This document shows, one piece after another, positions 44,991 through 58,265 of a stretch of 64,000 bases of DNA (position 1 is the stretch's first letter; each line of letters opens with the position of its first letter). Source of the DNA: Blastomyces gilchristii SLH14081 (taxonomy: Eukaryota > Ascomycota > Eurotiomycetes > Onygenales > Ajellomycetaceae); the NCBI RefSeq assembly GCF_000003855.2, contig NW_003101677.1, forward strand, positions 748,392-812,391, in the 5' to 3' direction. Position numbers and translations under genes: made by a program. Under the pieces are notes generated by a model. It was not told the origin of the DNA. It did not search any database and was given only the letters and a program-made list of their open reading frames with translations.

Positions 44991-47621
44991 TCAACGGCCT
45001 CTCCCTTTCCTAGGCGGCTGGGTCAACCTAGATTTGCTAGGCGGGGAGCTAGGTAGAGAGCTAGGCAGGGAAGTAGCGACAGCCCTTTGAGGCCGACTAA
45101 ACACTTTAGGATGCATAGCTGTCTCTTCGAGTTGGTTGGCATAATCTGTAGGTCTAAATTTCTTCACGCCGTTTTCCTCGAATAACTGAATCCAACGGCC
45201 GCACTAAACAAATGTAATTAGCTAAGTTAATACGAAAATAAGAGATAACGAAGGCTGAGGTGTAAAATGATCAAGCTTTGTAGGCGGAGCTGAGGAGCAT
45301 AAAACTGAATAGGAGGCTCTTACCGATGCTAGACGATATCCATACCATAGACAGCGCTCGTTGCGGGCCGATTTGGTGCTGGGCACGTCTCTTCCACGGC
45401 TGTCGTCGTCGATGGTAGCACCCGCGAAGAAATCAGATGGATATAGTGTTTGCGACCATATTTGGCTTCGAAAGAAGAAATCCTCTGGTAATTGTCGGAA
45501 TTTTGTTTCAGTCGGGATTGGGAAGTTGACATTTTCAAGCCTGGATTCGCTGATAAATGCCCGGTTCAACATATTTAGAAAGATAGTGATCTTTGTCCAG
45601 GGAATTTCTCCCTCCACATACATCATGGAATCCGGAACTAATGCCAGGCTCCAAATAAATGCAAGAGAGAGGTGGACATATGGAATAATATTTTCGTTTC
45701 GGGTATATTTAAGAACAAAAGAGAGTGTATGAAAATTTAAATATGTGCTGTAAGTAAGTTTTTTCAAAGGAGTAGAGAAAGTTGCAGCATCAGAAGGAAA
45801 GTCTTTGTCCAGAGTGTTTTGAGTAGGGTTTTTAGGAAGCATGAGCCAGTACTGTATAGCGTTCTGTAACCTAACCTCCGAGCTCAGCTTTTGAGAGTCT
45901 ATAAACATCCTTGTAAGAATGCCATCCTGCTCACCATATTGTAACATTGCAGCGATGTTGGGGACTCCCATGCAGATTGCTGCTTCCCGGAATTTGAAAG
46001 TCTGTTGCTTAACTTGGGCAGCAAAAATGACAATATACTCCTTCACATACACAATGAAGCTGTGAATTGAACCACTGCGAATAAGCATTGCATGCGAACC
46101 CACAAACCAGGATGATAAGTCTGGGGTCGTGACACCCCGATTCTGAATTGAGTCCAAAGCCATCTTAAAGGCAGACTCAACACGGTTCTTTGACATTGTG
46201 TATGGTTCGGTTGCCACAAGAGACTTGGAGTAAAAGAACAATTGCCGACCCATGTTGGGTGTTGAAAGATTACCAAGTCGGTGGTAAAGACTTCCTTTCC
46301 CCGGGTTCTCGTCGAGGGCCTTGTGATACCATTGCGATGAAACTACTTTCCAGGCCCTGTTCTCAATTGAATCCCTCTCCTCAAGGCACATCATATAGCT
46401 GGCCAGGTCACCAAGACATTCAAGCCACACATTTTTGAATCTGGGGGCCGTTTCTATAAGCAGCGCTATTAGGCCGTACGCATCGTAGATGAAGGGAGTC
46501 ATATAATCATGACTGTCCGGACGTCGAGCTTTCATGATTTCTAGAAAGATGTAGATGCCCTGGTGCAGCAGGCGAGATGGCATTTTGCATGTCACAGGAA
46601 TTGCAGAAATTTCTCTGCCGCTGATTGGATGTTGTGTACATATGAGTAAATTATAATGGTGATGAAGGAGGGTTTTGTGACATTCAACCAGATCGGCCCA
46701 CTGTGTTTCATTCAACTTGGTAATGTGTTCGATTTTCGCACATTCTACAAGGCATCTTATTTCAGTTGTCAAAAGAGCGTTGTATATATCTTTAACTTCC
46801 CCCACCAATGTCTCGTATGACAGCTTCTTAACATGACATTGTCGAAGCATGGTGGATGTTTCTGGCGGTTCGGGGTCCTCCTCCACCCCATATGAGGCAG
46901 ATTTAAATCTCAAAACTTCCTGCACATCGTCTGAGATAGTTTGATCTGGCTCCCATTCTTCAGGAAATAGCGATGGACGGACGCTTGATACTGGGTCAGG
47001 AGCACGGTCACTTTGAACAGGAGCGGAGATCACCCCCGGGGTCGCTGGAGCATCCGGATCGGATATTGTAAAATCTACAACATAGTGTGTTGGCAGATGT
47101 TGTTCATTGTTTCCAGCTTGGAGGTGAGAGCCACCCTCGGGTTGATTTTCACCAGAGGCATTGACATATGAATAACCCGCTGAGATTCGAGAGTCTTCAC
47201 ATTCAACGGCAGCAGCGGGCCGCTTCTTAGCATTTCCTCCCCAGCCTGCGATATCTGGCGGGTTGGAAGGTGCTGGGGATCTGAGGACGTCGAGGTTGGG
47301 GCGTTCCAATTCACGACGGTTCGACTGAGGCTGCTGCTGCTGCTGGGTGGAGTAGACCCCGCTGTAAGATTAGGCAAAGGCGGCCAAGTTAGCATGGACC
47401 GGAAAACAAACCACGCATGGGGTTGTTGTTGGGCTGGATCTTCGCCCGCCATCCACTCACATTCTGATTGGCGATTCCTCTTCATCGAAGGGCGGCTGCG
47501 GCCTGGGAGCGAGTTTTACATTGGCTGCTCGTTTCTTCGTCGCTGTTCCTCTTGTTTTTTTCTTGCTTCCTTGATTCCTTGATCGACTACTGTGAGAATC
47601 GCGGTCTGGTTGTTTGTCCAT
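44991..47621 (-). CDS. EST1-type DNA/RNA-binding domain protein
   Basis: The central part matches the Est1/Ebs1/SMG7 family: a 14-3-3-like TPR region then the EST1 DNA/RNA-binding domain. Relatives act at telomeres or in mRNA decay. The role here is not known. Exons 47621-47461, 47361-45324 and 45203-44991 give 803 residues. The N terminus is basic (GSKKKTRGTATKKR), a likely nuclear signal, followed by Gln-rich and acidic disorder. The domain signature is WYHKALDENPGKGSLYHRLG with QLFFYSKSLVATEPYTMSKN, from about residue 398. The last exon codes GRWIQLFEENGVKKFRPTDY and a Ser/Pro tail. The start was chosen because the upstream ATG at 47621 joins in frame through a GTGAGT-CAG intron. The first apparent start inside the long frame is only a TTG codon. 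Confidence 0.85.
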
Positions 47622-50600
47622 AGCAGGGGCCCCAGAGATTGTAATTGACTGGCGCTTTTGGTAGTATTGTTGGATTTGAATTCGGCTGTGGTGAGAAATT
47701 TGGTTGAACGTATATAAATATAAATTTGGCAGAGCCCTTGGAGGGGATTTTCAAGGATGATGCATCTTCGGAAAAACAGAAATCTGGAAAGTTGTTCGGG
47801 CTCTTTTTAAACACTTTCGAGGCTCTTTCATCTGGAAATATCCAGTGCCGAGAATAACACTCGCCCGGGTGTCGCCCTTTATCTAAACCTCTCCCAGACA
47901 GAAGCTCAGGATATCCCGAGGTCGATGGGGTTTCATAATATTTGCAACATCCGTCTTGCCATGACGGGCGCAACCTCGCACCTGCGTCCAACTAGGCCGG
48001 ATTAGTGCCCATCCACCCCTGCACCGGCTGGGCAGGCAGATGCCTCAAGCTAAGGGCGAACTATTTGCGAACGCTGTAGCCAATACTGTGCCATCGCCCA
48101 GGTTGCGGCCGACCCGTGGGATTCTGCAAGGCTGGAGAGCTAAAAAATGTCTTGCGGCGCACTGGATTTAGCGTCTTCGAAAATGCTGTCAGTTCTTGGC
48201 AGTGTACTTTGATAATGATTTAATTATCCTGCCTGCTCTGGTTGAATGAAGCCATGCTGATTTCCAAATTTAGCAATATATAATATATAGTTATATGTTG
48301 ATCGCTGTCTATATCTACAGTCAAATTTTCTGACTTAGGAAATGAGTAGTTATAGCTTTGTTTCTGTCCCGCTCAACCTCAACTAGACACCGTGAGCCCT
48401 CTTTCGTAGTGGGCATTCATTTATCCAGAAATTTGCTACTGTCTTCTGGAACCTTTAACTAGCCATGGCCTGCCGGTATTTACCGGTCCGTTGACGCGGC
48501 TCTTCGAAATGTCTACTGACCTCATCGCTGGAGCCTGCCACCGCTGCGCTGGGTTGCATCCGTCGCATTGCGGATATTCAGTTGTATGGTCTTTTCCGTT
48601 GGCACCAACCAACGTTTAAGCGCGCTGCGGGAGCCTGGAGATCGAGTTTTCTTTCTTTATTTTCTTTTGTTTTTTGCTTTTTAACCCTCATCTCATGGTT
48701 GTTTCCTACGACTTCCCCCACGCTAGGAAACAACACCGTAGTCTGAGGCTTTGCATATCTTCAAATTAACACAGGGGGAGAATAGGCTCATGTCCATGCG
48801 GCTGTAGACATTAACCCCGAACGACCGGGCCTTGTAATAATGTATGTACATTGTACATTGAGCAAATGCTTGACCTTGCGAAAGCTGTTATTCCTTACCG
48901 AGCACTGGAGAAAATTATTGTGAGAAGTTCCATTTTGCCCTAAATTCCTCTTTTGGGTCATTTGAGTCTGATGTAACTTGTAACTTAGCCTTAAACAACT
49001 AATAATGCTCAACCCAAGCTGTTCGCCCGCCGGGAACAAAATTTTGAATGTACAGTCGACAACTGTATTTACGATAGTGAGAGCAATCGCAAGGCTAAAG
49101 GGCGCAAAGAGCTTCCTCCCGTGACAGTTCATCCTGGGCGTTTAAGTTAGTGGCGATGAGTTTGCTTGCTTTCTTAGGTGTTGGCGCCCCTACTCCTAGC
49201 CGGCCATTTTTGTGGCCTCAGGCAGGCAGCCCAGATTGTTCAGTTTCCCTCCGTGCCCTTAAAGTTCTACTGTGGTGGTGCTGCTAGCTCCACATTGCGT
49301 CTCTCACCTTTGGCATGCATCTGCATTTCCCAGTCTGCATGAATACAGCAGCACGCGGTCTGCGCGCCAATCTCATCTCGAGCCCCTCTCTTCTGCATAA
49401 CATAACTATACGCAGTATGCCCGGTGACATTACCCCGCACTTCCCAACGTGGGCCTGGCGTGGCTTGTGCCTTTTCTACCTGATCGTTGAGCCTCAGGTG
49501 CTATATCAAACCAACAAGGCAGGAATCTATTATTCAGTCCACCCGGAGATGAAAACGAAACAATTTTTCGGAAAACCACCGAAGATGCCACGGAAATATA
49601 GGTAGGAGCTGATGCCAAAGCAAAGTTGATTGGCTTAATTAGGCCAGCCATCGTGGAAATTGCGCATTGTTTTCCATTCCCATCGTGCTGGCCATGGGGA
49701 TTGGTCAGTTGCAATGGGTGATTTGCTACCTCAAGGTTTCAGAGCACACCTTGCAAGAATTACGATGGCAGTGTTCCAAGTCGCATGCCAGATATCCTCT
49801 CCTCTGCCTATTTGCCCTAGACTCTTATAACCAGGCAAGGGCCTGAATCATCGGCCAACCCCCCCTCTTTCGAAGGTGATCGCATGACTCTGGCGGGGAA
49901 TCCAAGGCTATGAAGTGCAGATGGATGCTCAGCTGGGGAGTACATCTGCGATTTAAGACGAGCACGGTTGAAGAGTTGTTATTTTGAGCGCAACCAGCCT
50001 TCTGTTGTCTTTGAACGGCTAAGGGGAATTGCAATATATAATTGGTTCGCATGATGGACCACTTCTGTCCCTGCTGGCATCATTTCCGTTTTTGCTAGGT
50101 GCGGATTCGATGACGCGCTCCATCCGAGGAATATCCCCGCCATCCAATCCCCTTTTTTGGAAACTGAACGCTTTGTTCTTGGAAGCCCTTCAAAATGGAG
50201 AAGCGTCATCATGGCTGATTACCCTTATCCTATGCCTGACGTAAGAATGCGGAATAGCCTGTTGCCTGATCTGTCCTCGGGACTTTCAAAATCCGCCCCA
50301 GTGGCTAGAAAGCATTTGAGGAGGGGATCGATGGCTTAATTTTCTCGGGTCGACCATCAGCAACCAAAAGAATGGGCGTCGAGAGCAACAGGATGATTGA
50401 ACTTAGCAATAGGCTCCAAATTAGCAGACATAAAATTGGAGTTACAAATATTCGGCAAAGCTCCATGGCCTTGATCTCGCCCCGTCTGTTGGGCCTCTCT
50501 ACAGCAGACTTCGCTTAGGGAGTGGAAATTTCCAGTTTGATACGGGAATTTCCTCCAATGAATCCTTCCTGTGACTCTCTAGCATCGAATCGGACGATCT

Positions 50601-53600
50601 TCACGCCTTGAAAATGCGGCCTGGTAGGAGTGTGGATTACCCACACTTAGCTCCTCCGTTCCTCTGATGCAGACACGACTTGATATAGTTGGCCCCCGCG
50701 CGGTTGCATACAACGCCCATCAGCTGAGGCTTAATAACGATAACCCAGGCGACAGATTGAGATTTTTACCGAGGTTTCATGGCTGGGAACTTTGTTTTTG
50801 GTCGTCCCATACTCCTAATACAGTGGGTTTTGCGCTGGCGATTTGCAATATCGACACCCGCGAGCTCTTAATTGGTGCTGACGAGCTGATGGCGGATTCT
50901 CCTTTTGTGGTTAGGTTAGCTCCGTCCATGGGGATAGAATGACGTCAATGCCATTCGAAGAAGTTATCTTATGTGTTGTAGCGGATGTAGGAAACTACTC
51001 CAGTCAGGGTTGCATTTGAGGAATGCATTACAAAGGAATGATAATATCAAGGCTCGGAAGGCTACACTACACGACTTTGTTCCACCGCCATAAATGCGTG
51101 TCAGGAGGGTTTTGCCTCGCCTGGGGTAAATTCTCATCTCCTCGGGGCGTTATCGCTGATGTCAGCCTGGCAGTTACCTTCAGCCCCTTCCGTTTCTGGA
51201 TATAGGAGTGACAGCCTCCAGTTCCAAGAGGGCACAAAATGCAACTAAACGTTTTGATTCAATTTTTTCTCCGCGTACTCCGCGTAGACAGCAACACTTC
51301 ATGCGTCGGGGTCGCATCAATGCAACTTGTCAACTGAGCCGCAGACGGAACTATATTTCCAACAGATTTTGGAAATATTTACAAGCATTATTTTTTGAGA
51401 TGCCGTTTCATTTGGGGGCTAAGTTCTTTTGTCAGCAGAGCAAATTGGCGGTGTAGTAGGGGAATGGGACACATCTCTTGGTGAACACCATCTGGTACCC
51501 ACGTACCGTGGACTACCTACATAGTTACATACATCCCAATTGCCTAATTAGAACATAGACCCCCAAGATATCGGGGCGCCCTCCGGTAGAGCTCACTGTT
51601 AGTTAGCAGCTCTTTTCATTTTACTTACGACCGCAGCTTGCAACACAATATTATTGAAATATTAAATTAAGGCAAACTCCCACTAAATAGTAGTTGGTTA
51701 TAGGTTAACAGCCATTTTTGTTTCAGACATAATTTGGAGCGTATGTATGTACTCCGTACAGATACTGTACATGAACGTTCCAAACCAAGCAAATTATACG
51801 AGATTGCCACAGACCTTCCTGCGTAGCCGCTCTAGACAAACTTAAGCGCAAACCGAATCGGCTCTTGGTGCGCTAGTTAGTGCTGAAACTAATCGCTTCC
51901 GACTTGCAAAAAGATTTTTAAAAAGTAAAATAAAAAGAAAAGAAAGAAGAAAGAAGAGAAAGGTCAAATACCTCCTCGTGAGCATTATTATCATATTCCA
52001 CCGCTAGCTTTGACACACAGCGGCCTTGGATATTAGTACGCTGAATATCAACTCTGTTAGATAGCCCTTTTCTGGTTATCCAATTAACTTGCTTGACTTC
52101 ATCATATAGACTAATGATCCGAGATGTTAGTGTCAAGATATATGGGCTTTGTATGATTAGTAATATAATTGCGTAGACTTGAGCGAGGAATATGGTATAT
52201 CTCAGCAGCTCTTCAGTAACTTCCGTTTTAAACGGCTGGAGTAGTCAGAGTACTTCGCTTTTTACACTCATGATTGCCGGATATATGAATGTGCCTGAAG
52301 GTTGAAATTTCTTTATTTTCATTGGGGCTAGCTAACTAGCTAATGTAGGCTTTATCAGCGCATTAGTGTTCAAGGTTGTAGTGAAATATATTATCGGGGT
52401 TTGCGTAATATGTACTCCGTACTCCGTACATACATACCAATTGGATATTCTTGCGTCATTCTCGTTGAAGCTCCGGACAGACAAAAGTCATTTTATACAA
52501 CGTGAGTGACTAAAATGCAGACATTCGTTCTGGAAATTCTACATATTTTCTTCTCATGACAACGTAGGCAAACATGATAGTTTTGATTCCGCCCATTAAC
52601 AATAATGAAAGCCGGACGACGTCAAAACCCATGCTCTCTTCATTCGCAGGCAGTTCTATGTGGGTAGGGTAGGTGGGAATTAAACTCAGGTTTAATGGTT
52701 CCGGTAATTTAAGTTTTGGTAATGGACCCACTTAGTGCATACCTAGCCGCTAGCTTAATTTCACCTCTGCGGAGACGAATCGGTTTCCTCCCCGCAAAGC
52801 TAAAAGTAACTGCAGTGAACAAACCGCACAAAAGCCCCTAACGCCTTGATTTCTAGGCGGGAAGGAGCTGAGGTCAAGATTACTGAAGTAGAGGACACGT
52901 ACATTCCTATATTCCTTGTTTGATGCTCACTTAATGGAGAGTAATATGCCTCTTCGAAGCCACCAACGCGCCGGGTCAATGGTGAATGTTGTTGATTAGC
53001 AAACATTGTCATGTCGACCCAAGGTGAATGAATAGGTCAGTTGAGCTGCATCCTGCGACCCAAGCGACGCAATTTACGGCGCTTTGAATTATGTCATTGT
53101 GTGGGAGAAACTCACCCTTAGGGATGCTTTTCTGACACATACAAATTCATCCATGCTGATGATCGGTATGTGCTGTACTCACCTTTCGCACTGTTCATCA
53201 TAAGCCCTTACACCGCCATTCTGTGGAGGGAACAATTTGACAAAAATTGAGACAAAGAGAGTTAATCAAGCAAAGCATATCCGTTTTCGTTGCTAGAAGG
53301 GATAATCTACAGCAACATAATATATACAGTGCCTTGTCAAAGGTTTCAGTTTGGCGGGAATACAGGCCAGTTTGGTTTTTGGAAAAGTTTTCAAACTTTT
53401 GGCGAGGCGTGATTCTGCATATATCGGCCCTTCTAACATGCCCAATGTCTATTTGTGCACTGTTTCTAAACAGATTCTTGGTTCCATTCCGGTGTTTGAT
53501 GGTGGTACGAAGAAGGTGCAGGAAATTCATGCTCGTGACCCGAATCGAACACAGGTAGTAGTGCCCTTGCTTTTGGCTTTGGCTAACTGTATAACACGAT

Positions 53601-56600
53601 GCTGGTGTCATAATCAAACTACTCTGTTCTTTGAGTCGTGTCGCATTTCAATACATGACAACTAGCAGAGTTATGGAATAAATGACGAGAAAAATGAAAT
53701 GGATTGGTCGCGTGCCTGCAAACCAGAATTCCATTCATGCAGCAAAATATGTTGGCATCATGTTGTCTAGGCTCTTAAGCTATGCAGGCAAGCGGTGAAA
53801 CTTTAGTTCGATGCTGGATTCGATGCTTGAGTGATGGATGCCTCTCAGGCTATCCCGTTGCTATATGGTGACTGTCTTTTCCCGGTTCCAGAAATCTTTC
53901 GCTCCGGAAAAACCTGGCAAGCAATTCCATTCAGGCTACAGATTACGAACGCTACGGAGTAACGGCCGGCAGGATGGCAGCCTCCGCTGTTCGATTCTCG
54001 ATGCCACTTCCGCTACAATATCAATAATGGGAAGTTCCAGTCTAGCGTATTGGGTGTGGCTGGAGAATCGAAAACCCGAATCAGCCGGCAACTGGAATGG
54101 CTCCAGCCCATTGTCATACATAACGTTTCCAAAATGGTGGCTGCACCTCGACATACTATTCCGCAACACAAGAAGAGTGAAATAATATCATTACATATGG
54201 TTATTAGTAACCGGAAAGGTTGACAAAATTATGCAGGAACGGTCGTGCAACGAAGAGGGAGAATTAATATTGACTTGCTATTCCCGCCGTGTTTGTCCAA
54301 TTAGCCAGCCAAGCCAATCGTCAAATATCTCCCCTGATCTCACTCAGCCGCAGCGGACTTTATTTTCAACCTCTCAGCTGTCATTCTTTCGTTGCGGCTT
54401 CGTGAAGTTTTCTTCATAAGTCTCTGTTAGGTTGTACTCAGACTGCTTCCCCTTCAGGGGCTGAGCAGACGCTCGTTCCTAAAGGATACTCACTGGTAAG
54501 ATGCCACACTGGCCACAGTTTTACGGAATGCAACTTGCGATCCGAGCAAGGGAGATATGGCTAGTCCCGATACCCGACTTCCTACGCGTCTCCCCAAGGC
54601 TCGTTGTGCTGGTATGCCAATTTTGAGGCGCAATCCAAATTCTCATCCTTGAAAAAATACCCCATGATTCTTTGTGTGCAAAACCCGAGGAAGATTAACA
54701 GCCAATATTGCGGAAGAAACCAATCTGAAGGCGGAATTGAAGGACAAAATCTGTCTGGAAAATAATATTTCTTTGTTGGATGTAATATATTTATGCAGCC
54801 TTGTCTCCTTTTACCGATCTGTCGGGATTTCGTTCTGTAATGGCAATTCCCTTTCCGCGACAGAATTGCGCTACGCTCTCTAATCTAAGTTTTATGCCCT
54901 GGGCATTTGCGATCGTATTGTTCCATACCCTAGCTCCTCGCATGTGTGTACAACACATACATAGGCTCAACCGGTCTCCTAAGTGACTTGCTATGTGTTC
55001 TATTTGAGACGCGTGTCTCTGCCACCAGAACAACGGGCGACAGCGGTACTGATCATCACTTGCCGTCATTACCCGCCGCCTACCAGCCCTACTCACCAAT
55101 TAATCACAATGGAGCTTGATCGAAGAAACCATCCCTGTTAAGGCGATGAATAAGGCCCCTCTCGAAAGCCATTCGCGCGCCCTTTCTGCATATTTATTAA
55201 CGCGGTGTTGATCTATCTCCGGGTGCGCCGATTCTGTCTGCGCCATATGACGTATTCTCCATCTGGTTGTATCTGCCGAACATTTCAAATTACCACTTCC
55301 AAACCTTGTCGATAGAATTGGATGTGTTTGGCCCCCCGGGAGGCCCTCAAAACACCCAACCCGGCTACCACATACAGTTTCAAGGAACGAACATGAGCGC
55401 TCGTATCCTTCCGACCTTACGTCTCTGACGCGGAACCGCACTTGTGTCCAAGATAAGGCTGCTGGAGGAACTGTGACAATAGTGCTTAGTTTCACTATTA
55501 TCCAATAGTTTGTCGACGAATTACCTGTGTCGCACAACAGTATTAGCGTTGATCCAGATGGTTCGAGCTTCGGGTCACTGTATCCATGAGACACTTTTTA
55601 GAATTGTTTTCGATCAATGTCTTGTCGAGCGCGCTTTACAGCCTAAAGTGGTGCAAGGAGAAACCTTTCTAATACCTAACGGTTTCTACCAAGGTTCCTT
55701 GATGTAGAATTCAGCCTTATAGATCCCTCATATTTATTTTTTATTAGAGATAAACCACCTTGATTGCCCATTGCTCTAGCGGGATATGCGAGGTCAGCCA
55801 ATCGCGAGGCGAAGACAAGCCTATCCCTGAGTTTAACCCCAAGGAATTTTTTGGTTGGCATACATATATTTCTTTCTGCCTACCCCGGGGCATAAATAGT
55901 TCTCTAATTAAAATGGAACACCGTGGCTGCCTCGCCCGATTAACTAGACAAACTTTTATCTGTTTCAAAGTTCCTAGACGGTCTCAAAATTATCTCATTT
56001 TTGCCGAGGGGCGAACACGGAGAAACGGAAAAGGAGCAAATGAAGTCTAACTAATTGACCATTATTCAATTAATAGTGGCTGAAGAAATCCGCAGACATG
56101 CACGACGACTTTACCTCCTGCAAGGTTAATATTATAATGGAATAATGCAGAAGAAACAACGAGTCCCACACCACACCACGCATCAGGCCCGTTGTCAAGC
56201 GTCGGATTCTGTTCCTATGCCTAAGCCTAAAATATGCCTACATTTATTTCTCATACCATGAGCTAATAAACCCGCCATCCCTAGCCACTGTCATCCATCC
56301 CACCATCTTCCTTCTTTGTCAAGGGTTAGTCTAACATTGAAAGAAAGAGAAGCTTCTTTGAACAAACCTTATTTCGCTTCTCTGCAAAAGGCCCGCTTTA
56401 TTACCAAATCTGTCGCCATGCATCTTAATCATCAGAACAACAACTTCCCTCCCGATTCGTTTTTCTCGTCGTATTTTGGCTCGTGAAAAGGATTGGTGAT
56501 TGCAAGGGGCGCGCGCCACATGGGGGGGGTTGTAATTTCTCCCATCGCCCTGTTGCCGAGCCAGTCGCATATGAAATTGAATCAACAAACCCTTTGTCCC

Positions 56601-58265
56601 CAATCCAAACTCGCGGCCATAGGGGCTATCACGCCCCTGAAATCTGTTCGTGAAATCAAGAAAACCCTGATATAATGCGCGCTTGACACCCGGGCTCCTT
56701 ACAAGGGGCTTCAAATTCGAGATGAGGGCAGATGCAAAAGTGATAACGAACAACGTGATACTGGAGACAAGGCTGTTGTTACTAGGCCCCTGACATCCAT
56801 GATAACTCGTGAACTGGCTGCCAGTCATGCAGCCTGGAAGCTAACTGGTTGGATGGGCTCAAAATTTGTCACGAATTGGAGGCCATAACTGGAACGACCT
56901 CCACGGCCACAAATCCGTATCTGAACTGCTTCTGGGGGCCTTCTCACACCTATTACGCGCCATGTCTCCCTTCTCAATCTTTAGCCTGCAGCCATTACGT
57001 ATCACCGGTACGCCCTCGGGCGGATGGATTGGGGTTCAGGGGGTTGGGATGTGTGGGAGTTATTCATCATCGGTTGCCTTATGGAAAAGCAAGAGCAAAG
57101 AGCAGCAGAAGAAATATACCAAATTACCAATACATCGAGTTAGATATCACACGTTGATCACTATCACGCTGTTAGTAGCGCCTCCGGGTTTCAAACCCCC
57201 CGTGACCTCGTGGAAACCCACGAGCCGTTTCCATCTAATATTATTAAATATTAAGTAAGTAGTTACTCCGTAGAGAAGGCTGAATCTCGTAGCCGCGTGC
57301 GCCGCGTGCGCCGCGGAGGAAAAAGCAATGTAGCAGGGATTGAAAGGTTAAATCCGCTCTATCCGGAGCTGAAGCAACTGTATCAATGGTCGTGTCCGCA
57401 AGAAAGCTATGTGTTTATCACTACTATCCATGGAAACAACGGGGTGAGATATTTTAGCCATCGATATTTTATTCTTCAGTAACCCTCTACCTACCCCGGC
57501 CACTAAGAAAAGGGTTTCATGCTCTCCCGCGTATCGTATCACTTATAAACACATCTTATATACGCTGGTAAATGTATTGGCAGTGACCAGCATAAATTGT
57601 AAGAAGGAGGTTGAAATAAGGATGCCAATGCACCGCCTCTCTCCTGTAATGTATACGCGAATATCCCTTGCTATACAAACACTTGAAAATGTTTCCCTTA
57701 ATGAAGAAAGTAAGAAAGCATAGACGGAGAATCATTGGTAAAGAGCAAAATCAACAAGAGCAATGAGCTGGGCGGGAGAATGTCATGGGGCGCAAACGGA
57801 TTGCATTAACTGCATTTAACGGTGTCAAAAGATTGATGCAAATGATGTAATACACGTAATATGAACTTAGGAGATCTTCGAAAAGATAGGGAAGATAGAA
57901 GAGATTGGGATGATATCATGGAATTTGCGGAAAGCGTATACTATTTAAATGTAGCAGGAAGAAGAAAAAGAGCTGCTATTGAAGGATGTGGTAAATGATA
58001 GGAAGAGAAAACATGCAAATTATGTGAAGTTTTCAAAACGTGGTACCGCCAACAAACGCCGCGCTATGCTGAGACAAACTGACCGCAAAATATTAAAAGC
58101 AGAGAAAACCACCGAAAAAAATGAAGAACAAGTGAGAAGAGTTGGCGAGACCCGGGGAGGGAGGGAGGGAGGGAGGGAAATCACATGAGAATTCGTGGAT
58201 TCCAAGTAAGATTGCTGTTTGATTACCGTCCAGATTGTAGGTCGTGCTTGATATTTACGAGAGAT
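47622..58265. other. 10.6 kb gene desert
   Basis: I find no gene in this stretch. The longest open frames (about 165 codons at 55100-55594 and 56331-56828, both minus) have no recognisable domain and no conserved motifs. The region carries four TACTCCGTA copies (51750, 52413, 52420, 57264), short TGTACA-type palindromes near 48841, a GC-rich GTGCGCCGC repeat near 57298-57314 and a G-rich GGGA array at 58154-58177. No transposon protein is visible. Composition appears mixed rather than uniformly AT-rich. Confidence 0.5.
58154..58177 (+). repeat. GGGA array with quadruplex potential
   Basis: Five or more GGG tracts are separated by single A. On the plus strand this could form a G-quadruplex. 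It lies about 90 bases beyond the stop codon of the minus-strand RING gene. Confidence 0.75.

Noticed and set aside
53515..53560. TTCGATT-containing stretch on the minus strand resembling a tRNA T-arm
   Set aside because: The bases on either side of the loop do not pair and no other tRNA arm can be found nearby.
55100..55594. 164-codon minus-strand frame in the gene desert
   Set aside because: No recognisable domain, signal or coiled coil. The length is compatible with chance in a 10.6 kb gene-free stretch.
56331..56828. 165-codon minus-strand frame in the gene desert
   Set aside because: The translation resembles no family and shows no conserved blocks. Kept only as a weak candidate for transcript checks.
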